A DNA stretch of 64,000 nt from Prosthecobacter debontii (lineage in GTDB: Bacteria > Verrucomicrobiota > Verrucomicrobiia > Verrucomicrobiales > Akkermansiaceae). The translations under genes and the position numbers were made by a program. The stretch spans positions 1 to 64,000 of the forward strand of contig CAMAXN010000008.1 in assembly GCA_945862245.1 (NCBI GenBank). The letters run 5' to 3'. The notes under the pieces are model-generated. The model was not told the DNA's origin and did not search any database. It saw only the letters and a list, made by a program, of their open reading frames with translations. Positions 59,657 through 64,000 of the stretch are shown piece by piece; position 1 is the first letter of the stretch; every line of letters starts with the position of its first letter.

Positions 59657-61660
59657 TCACACCACGATTTCCACTGGCGCATCTGGCAACGCCTTCAAAA
59701 ACATGCTTCCATAGCGTTTCGCTAAAATGCGGTTGTCTAATATGCAGACCAGGCCGCTGTCGCGTTTTGTGCGGATCAGGCGACCGACGCCCTGGCGGAG
59801 TTTCAGGATCGCCTCGGGCATGGAGTATTCCATGAATGGGTTCCCACCTGCGGCCTCGATCGCCTCCAACCGCGATGCAGTGAGAGGATGATCCGGCACC
59901 GCGAAGGGCAACCGCGTGACCACCACGTTCGAGAGCGCCTCACCCGGCACATCCACGCCCGTCCAGAAGCTGTCAGTGCCAAATAACACACTGTCCAGAT
60001 CCTCGCGGAAATCCTCTAGCATCTTATGGCGCGGCATCCCCTCGCCTTGCATGATCAGGCGCCAGCGCTTGCTCTTAAAATACTTTTCGCACCTCTGCGC
60101 CGCATCGCGCATCGTACGATAGCTGGTGAAAAGCACGAAGGCCCGGCCGTCGCTTTCCGTCACTGCATCCATAATCCCCTTCGCCAGCAGCTCGTCATAT
60201 TTCGGCGCATTCGGCTCCGGCACCGACTTGTAGATGCGGATCTTCATCTGGGTTTTGTAATCGAAAGGGCTGCCCACGCTCAACGCCCGCGCGGATTCCC
60301 CACCAACACGCTTGCGGAAATATCCGAGTTCCGGATCGCCCACTCCGAGTGTCGCGCTTGTCATCACAATGGATTTTTTTCCGGAAAACAAAAGCGGGCG
60401 CAGGCGGTCGGCCACGTTGATCGGCGCGCCGTGGCAACTGAAACTCGTTTCGTCGCGCCCGCTCCGCTCCACCCAATATACACAACCCTCGTCCTTCTGT
60501 TCGAGAAACTCGCCAATCGCTCCGTGCGTCTCGCGCAGCTTGCGGGCGGCGTCCATTAGCTCGTTTTTTGACGACTCGTTCTCGGTATCATCCGCCAGCG
60601 TAGAAAGCTCTTCCCACAGCTCGCGTAGCGGTGCGGCGAGATGGTTATCAACCAACTCGGGTCGCCTCACGCGGAACTCCTTGGACCACTCTCCGAACTT
60701 CGCCGCATTACCCACATCACCGAAAAATTTCTCCACCGCCACCAATCCGCGTTCCACCGCCAACATCGGCGCGGCCTTGCGGTAGGCTTTCAGCAAGCCC
60801 TTGCGCGTTCGCGGATTGTAGAGCCGCTGGAGATCAAAGCGCAGCCCCGCTTGCGAGATCCGCAGACCGAGCTGCACGGCCGCCACTTGCTCCACGGTGT
60901 GCGCTTCGTCCATCACCGCGAAGTCATTGGGAAAAAGGAAGCCCGCCATCTTCTCAGCATCCGGGTTCTCCTCCATCTCGCCGGTGTTGAGCAGCGCAAA
61001 GAAAAGGGTGTGGTTCACCACCACCAGCTTTGCGTCCGCCGCCGCCTTCCTCGCCTCCTGGAAAAAACAATTCCCCTTCGGCCCGCAATACCGCTGCGTG
61101 CAGGAATGCGCCTCGCTGCAAACCTGGAGCCAGACCTTGTTCGTCGGCTGGAAAGGCATCCCGCTCAGCGTGCCGTCTCGCGTGCTTTCCGCCCACGTCC
61201 GGATGCGGCCCAGCTCCTCGCTCTCGGTGGTCGTAAAGAGATCCGCCGCCTGCTCCCACGCCCGCCTCAGCCGCGCGGGGCATAGGTAATTCTGCCGCCC
61301 TTTCAAAAGCACCGCCGGCAATTCCTCGCCCAGAATTTTCCGCACGATGGGGATGTCCTTTCTGACAAGCTGCTCCTGCAAGTTGATCGTATGCGTCGAG
61401 ATCACACCCTTACGCCCCGTCTCCAGCGCGAACTTGGCGGCCGGCACCAGATACGCCAGCGACTTCCCCACCCCCGTCCCCGCCTCCGCCACCAGCGGGC
61501 TACCCGACGCGAAACTCTCGGCCACCGCCACCGCCAAAACCTCCTGTTCCTTGCGGTATTCGAAATCCTTGGAAACCGAAAGAGGCCCCTTCGCGGAAAA
61601 TATCTCACGAACCCTCTCAGCCAATTCCACACACCCACCACTTTCAGAAACCGAAATCAT
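59657..61660 (-). CDS. DinG-type ATP-dependent helicase (XPD family)
   Basis: A 667-residue superfamily 2 helicase that moves 5'-3' on DNA. Walker A GTGVGKS is at 61-67, DEAH at 251-254, and the C-terminal motifs FGTDSFWTGVDVPGE and LRQGVGRLIRTKRD (motif VI) are present. Cys127, Cys181, Cys187, Cys192 and Cys198 provide enough ligands for the [4Fe-4S] cluster of this family. It probably resolves unusual DNA structures or assists repair. There is no N-terminal nuclease domain. Confidence 0.93.
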   Translation of the reverse strand: MISVSESGGCVELAERVREIFSAKGPLSVSKDFEYRKEQEVLAVAVAESFASGSPLVAEAGTGVGKSLAYLVPAAKFALETGRKGVISTHTINLQEQLVRKDIPIVRKILGEELPAVLLKGRQNYLCPARLRRAWEQAADLFTTTESEELGRIRTWAESTRDGTLSGMPFQPTNKVWLQVCSEAHSCTQRYCGPKGNCFFQEARKAAADAKLVVVNHTLFFALLNTGEMEENPDAEKMAGFLFPNDFAVMDEAHTVEQVAAVQLGLRISQAGLRFDLQRLYNPRTRKGLLKAYRKAAPMLAVERGLVAVEKFFGDVGNAAKFGEWSKEFRVRRPELVDNHLAAPLRELWEELSTLADDTENESSKNELMDAARKLRETHGAIGEFLEQKDEGCVYWVERSGRDETSFSCHGAPINVADRLRPLLFSGKKSIVMTSATLGVGDPELGYFRKRVGGESARALSVGSPFDYKTQMKIRIYKSVPEPNAPKYDELLAKGIMDAVTESDGRAFVLFTSYRTMRDAAQRCEKYFKSKRWRLIMQGEGMPRHKMLEDFREDLDSVLFGTDSFWTGVDVPGEALSNVVVTRLPFAVPDHPLTASRLEAIEAAGGNPFMEYSMPEAILKLRQGVGRLIRTKRDSGLVCILDNRILAKRYGSMFLKALPDAPVEIVV

Positions 61661-61786
61661 CCGCAGTGAGCATCACCAGAGGCGTGGAGCCATGCAATCC
61701 ACTTATTCAAACTGGTCATAGCAAATAACTATTTTCCCAAATCCCACGCTTGCCCGCCGCCACTGTCACGCCTACATCCTCTCCAT

Positions 61787-63019
61787 ATGGCAACAATCAA
61801 TTCTAATTACCTAAAACTGAAGGCGGGTTACCTTTTTCCTGAAATCGCCCGGCGCGTGAAAGCCTACACCGAGGCAAACCCCGACAAGGCCACCCGCATC
61901 ATCCGTTGCGGCATCGGCGATGTGACCGAACCCCTTCCCTCCGCTGTCCGCGATGCGATGCACGCTGCCGTGGATGAGCAGGGCGACCGCGCTACATTCA
62001 AGGGCTACGGTCCGGAACAGGGATACGAGTTCCTACGCCATGCAATCGTAGAAAACCAATACTCCGACCTCAAAATCGCGGCGGACGAGGTTTTCATCTC
62101 CGACGGCTCAAAGTGCGATACTGGCAATATCCTCGAGATCTTCGGCAAGGGCAACGTGATTGCGATCACCGATCCGGTCTATCCCGTATATGTTGATACC
62201 AACGTCATGGCCGGAAACACGGGAGATGCTGATGAAAAAGGAGCTTACGCCGGGCTGCTTTACCTCGAATGCAATGCTGCTAACGGTTTCGTCGCAGCCG
62301 TGCCGTCTCAAAAGGCCGACATTATCTATCTCTGCTTTCCCAATAATCCCACCGGCGCCGTCGCCACCCGCGCGCAGCTTGAGGCATGGGTCGCTTACGC
62401 GAAAGCGAACGACGCGATCATTCTCTTCGACTCCGCCTACGAGGCGTTCATTCAGGATCCAGAAATCCCGCGCTCTATCTTCGAGATTGAGGGTGCGAGA
62501 GATTGCGCGATTGAGTTCCGCTCTTTTTCCAAAAACGGCGGCTTCACCGGTATCCGCTGCGCATACGTTGTAATACCTAAATCCGTCACCGGCGTATCCG
62601 ATACCGGCGATCGCATCCCCATGCACCAACTATGGAGCCGACGACACAGCACCAAGTTCAACGGCGCGTCATACCCCGTCCAAAAAGGCGCGACGGCGGT
62701 CTTTTCCGAAGAGGGAAAAAAACAGGTCGCCGAACTCATCGAGCATTACATGGGTAACGCCAAACTTCTTCGCGAGGCCTGCCTAGCGCTCGGGCTTGAG
62801 GTTTTCGGTGGCGTCAATGCACCCTACGTCTGGGTCGGATGTCCCGATCGCATTACATCATGGGAAATGTTCGACAAAATGCTCGGCGAGGCGCAGGTGG
62901 TAATCACTCCCGGCTCTGGCTTCGGATCCGCAGGTGAGGGCTATTTTCGCATCTCCGCGTTTAACTCACGCGCTAACGTCCTAGAGGTTTGCGAGCGACT
63001 CAAAGCACTAGTCGCATAA
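61787..63019 (+). CDS. dapL: LL-diaminopimelate aminotransferase
   Basis: Converts tetrahydrodipicolinate directly to LL-DAP, replacing the DapD/C/E steps. At 410 residues it matches the family. PLP Lys249 sits in [33 protein letters not shown] and the N-terminal [11 protein letters not shown] and [12 protein letters not shown] motifs are characteristic. DapL is typical of plants, Chlamydiae, Verrucomicrobia and some others, which supports the lineage call. It draws on asd at 11 kb. Confidence 0.96.
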   Translation: MATINSNYLKLKAGYLFPEIARRVKAYTEANPDKATRIIRCGIGDVTEPLPSAVRDAMHAAVDEQGDRATFKGYGPEQGYEFLRHAIVENQYSDLKIAADEVFISDGSKCDTGNILEIFGKGNVIAITDPVYPVYVDTNVMAGNTGDADEKGAYAGLLYLECNAANGFVAAVPSQKADIIYLCFPNNPTGAVATRAQLEAWVAYAKANDAIILFDSAYEAFIQDPEIPRSIFEIEGARDCAIEFRSFSKNGGFTGIRCAYVVIPKSVTGVSDTGDRIPMHQLWSRRHSTKFNGASYPVQKGATAVFSEEGKKQVAELIEHYMGNAKLLREACLALGLEVFGGVNAPYVWVGCPDRITSWEMFDKMLGEAQVVITPGSGFGSAGEGYFRISAFNSRANVLEVCERLKALVA

Positions 63020-63171
63020 TTACGCAGAAAATCCGGAACCGTAAAGGCGCAAGCAACGCCTCACGAACCGTGAAAAACGCGCTGTGAACCCTGCGAAAAG
63101 TATGATTTTCCTATCTTATCTGGCTTTTTTTACGCCCTTGCGGGGGTAACCGGAAAGTGTCAGAAAAGAGC

Positions 63172-63681
63172 ATGTTAAATATCAAATTAGCGGCATTGCC
63201 TGCCATGTCTTTGCTGCTCTGCCAGTGCGCTATTAGCTCCTCGGCACGTGGCAGCGGTGGCCCGCCAAACATGGGTGGTCCGACCATGGAAGAGCGCAAT
63301 GCCACCATCGCTAGCGAAGATATAGGGAATTTCTATTATGGGCGGCGCTATTACGTTCAGAATACTCGGTTCTGGGGGTACCTTCGTAGTCCCCGCCAAT
63401 CCGCCGATAAAGCGGAACTCGTAATCATGCGCGAAGATCGCAAACTGAATCCCGACCGCCTGTCCGAAGACGGACCACTTGGAAAAAATTACGGGTTCGA
63501 TCAAAACTACGAATATCAGATCACCGGCAAATACACGGGCGAAACCGCTTATGAACCCAACAGCAACCAATTCCTACCTGTATTCCTTTTAATGGAATAC
63601 GAAGTGATTGATACTAATCCCGGCTGGTTCTTCAGCCCTGCGGATCACTACAACCCTTACAGCATTACATTACTCCCCTGA
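63172..63681 (+). CDS. Putative lipoprotein, unknown function
   Basis: About 169 residues from ATG 63172 (GTG 63157 adds five). The N-terminus has a short hydrophobic signal ending in LLLCQCAISSS, where Cys17 or Cys19 could be lipidated. The mature part is rich in Tyr, Asn and Gly (GNFYYGRRYYVQNTRFWG) and probably beta-structured. No known domain. The next gene starts 14 bp downstream and may be cotranscribed. Confidence 0.65.
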   Translation: MLNIKLAALPAMSLLLCQCAISSSARGSGGPPNMGGPTMEERNATIASEDIGNFYYGRRYYVQNTRFWGYLRSPRQSADKAELVIMREDRKLNPDRLSEDGPLGKNYGFDQNYEYQITGKYTGETAYEPNSNQFLPVFLLMEYEVIDTNPGWFFSPADHYNPYSITLLP

Positions 63682-63695
63682 AAACCCATTCAATT

Positions 63696-64000
63696 ATGAG
63701 TATAAGAAGAATCCAACCAAAAGCTGATAAACCCAGCTATAAGAAAATAGTCGACGTGTCAGCGACTGGCAATCTGCATAGGGCTTCAAATGATAATGAG
63801 GATATCTTAAGATCAAGATCTATACGCTCTCGTAAAAAGAAAAAAAATCCAAAGCATTTTATAGCGCGGATTTTACTTATATTCTTTGTAACCATATCTG
63901 TCTTGTCCGTCTCCATAGTGTATAACATTCGGAGCAAGGTGTTGACACATCCCGATTATGGGAACGAAAATCTAACCGATCTCGATAAAGCTTTTGACGA
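63696..64000 (+). CDS. 5' part of a membrane protein gene (partial)
   Basis: ATG 63696 opens a frame that runs off the right edge. About 60 very polar, basic residues (RSRSIRSRKKKKNPKHF) precede a single hydrophobic segment (FIARILLIFFVTISVLSVSI) and then an outer domain start. The architecture suggests a type II membrane protein with a cytoplasmic basic tail. The rest lies outside the window. Confidence 0.6.
   Translation, partial: MSIRRIQPKADKPSYKKIVDVSATGNLHRASNDNEDILRSRSIRSRKKKKNPKHFIARILLIFFVTISVLSVSIVYNIRSKVLTHPDYGNENLTDLDKAFD

Noticed and set aside
1..64000. CRISPR arrays, rRNA genes, prophage or defence islands
   Set aside because: No regularly spaced identical repeats, no rRNA-like sequence, and no recognisable phage, Cas, restriction or toxin-antitoxin genes were seen. 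The heptad elements are too short and degenerate to be CRISPR.

Overview
The window looks like a chromosomal segment from a Gram-negative bacterium of the PVC superphylum, most likely Verrucomicrobia (Verrucomicrobiales). This is inferred from gene content, not from a marker phylogeny. The pointers are a fused LpxC-FabZ protein, LL-diaminopimelate aminotransferase (DapL), a short eukaryotic-type glutamine synthetase, a Tat-exported Gfo/Idh oxidoreductase next to a DUF6807 protein, a sialate O-acetylesterase, and lipid A/Kdo genes (lpxC, lpxD, waaA) that imply an outer membrane.

Layout. 1-2.5 kb: the 3' end of a small Cys-rich protein gene, then thrB-thrC. 2.5-6.3 kb: a large TIM-barrel-like protein, tRNA-Phe, and an ECF sigma/anti-sigma pair. 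6.4-8.8 kb: a divergent DUF6807-Gfo/Idh pair. 8.9-12 kb: birA, a 54-residue membrane ORF, nadC, then asd on the other strand. 12.1-17 kb: a GldA/F/G-type ABC exporter operon ending in a DUF4340 protein. 17-24 kb: MATE transporter, lpxC-fabZ, a 665-residue disordered protein, waaA, rsmD. 24-28.5 kb: a miniature protein-kinase-like gene next to a PP2C phosphatase, glnA, PTS enzyme I, and a 57-residue CPXCG protein. 28.8-37 kb: BatA-like vWA protein, phosphohexomutase, NlpC/P60-like protein, nth, polysaccharide deacetylase, dynamin-like GTPase. 37-43 kb: RodA-type protein, ompH(skp)-lpxD, an EboB-like TatD hydrolase with a small partner, a coiled-coil membrane protein, cysK. 43-47.7 kb: an isolated nuoF, rpmI, rplT, pyrH, frr, tRNA-Ala. 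47.7-50.5 kb: an accessory patch with a sialate O-acetylesterase, a truncated secreted ORF and an IS4-type transposase remnant. 50.5-56.8 kb: RNase H-like protein, MDR oxidoreductase, DUF3108 protein, tsaE, M48 protease, EF-hand protein. 57-64 kb: cdsA-dxr, TVP38/DedA protein, DinG-type helicase, dapL, a putative lipoprotein, and the 5' end of a membrane protein gene.

Envelope building is the main theme: lipid A (lpxC, lpxD, fabZ), Kdo transfer (waaA), OMP chaperone (skp), phospholipid (cdsA), isoprenoid (dxr), rod-shape peptidoglycan synthesis (rodA) and the DAP precursor (dapL, asd). Translation (rpmI, rplT, frr, tsaE, rsmD, tRNAs) and amino-acid/nitrogen metabolism (thrBC, asd, cysK, glnA) make up most of the rest.

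The most distinctive non-coding signal is a dispersed family of AT-rich elements with a 7-bp period. They sit directly against start or stop codons at several loci and are often joined to a TCAAGGAAG core. Other sites of note are an exact TGTGA-N6-TCACA palindrome between nuoF and rpmI, a 37-bp palindrome upstream of glnA, and two interleaved 10-11 bp inverted repeat pairs between rplT and pyrH. I found no CRISPR array, rRNA, intact transposase, prophage or obvious defence island.
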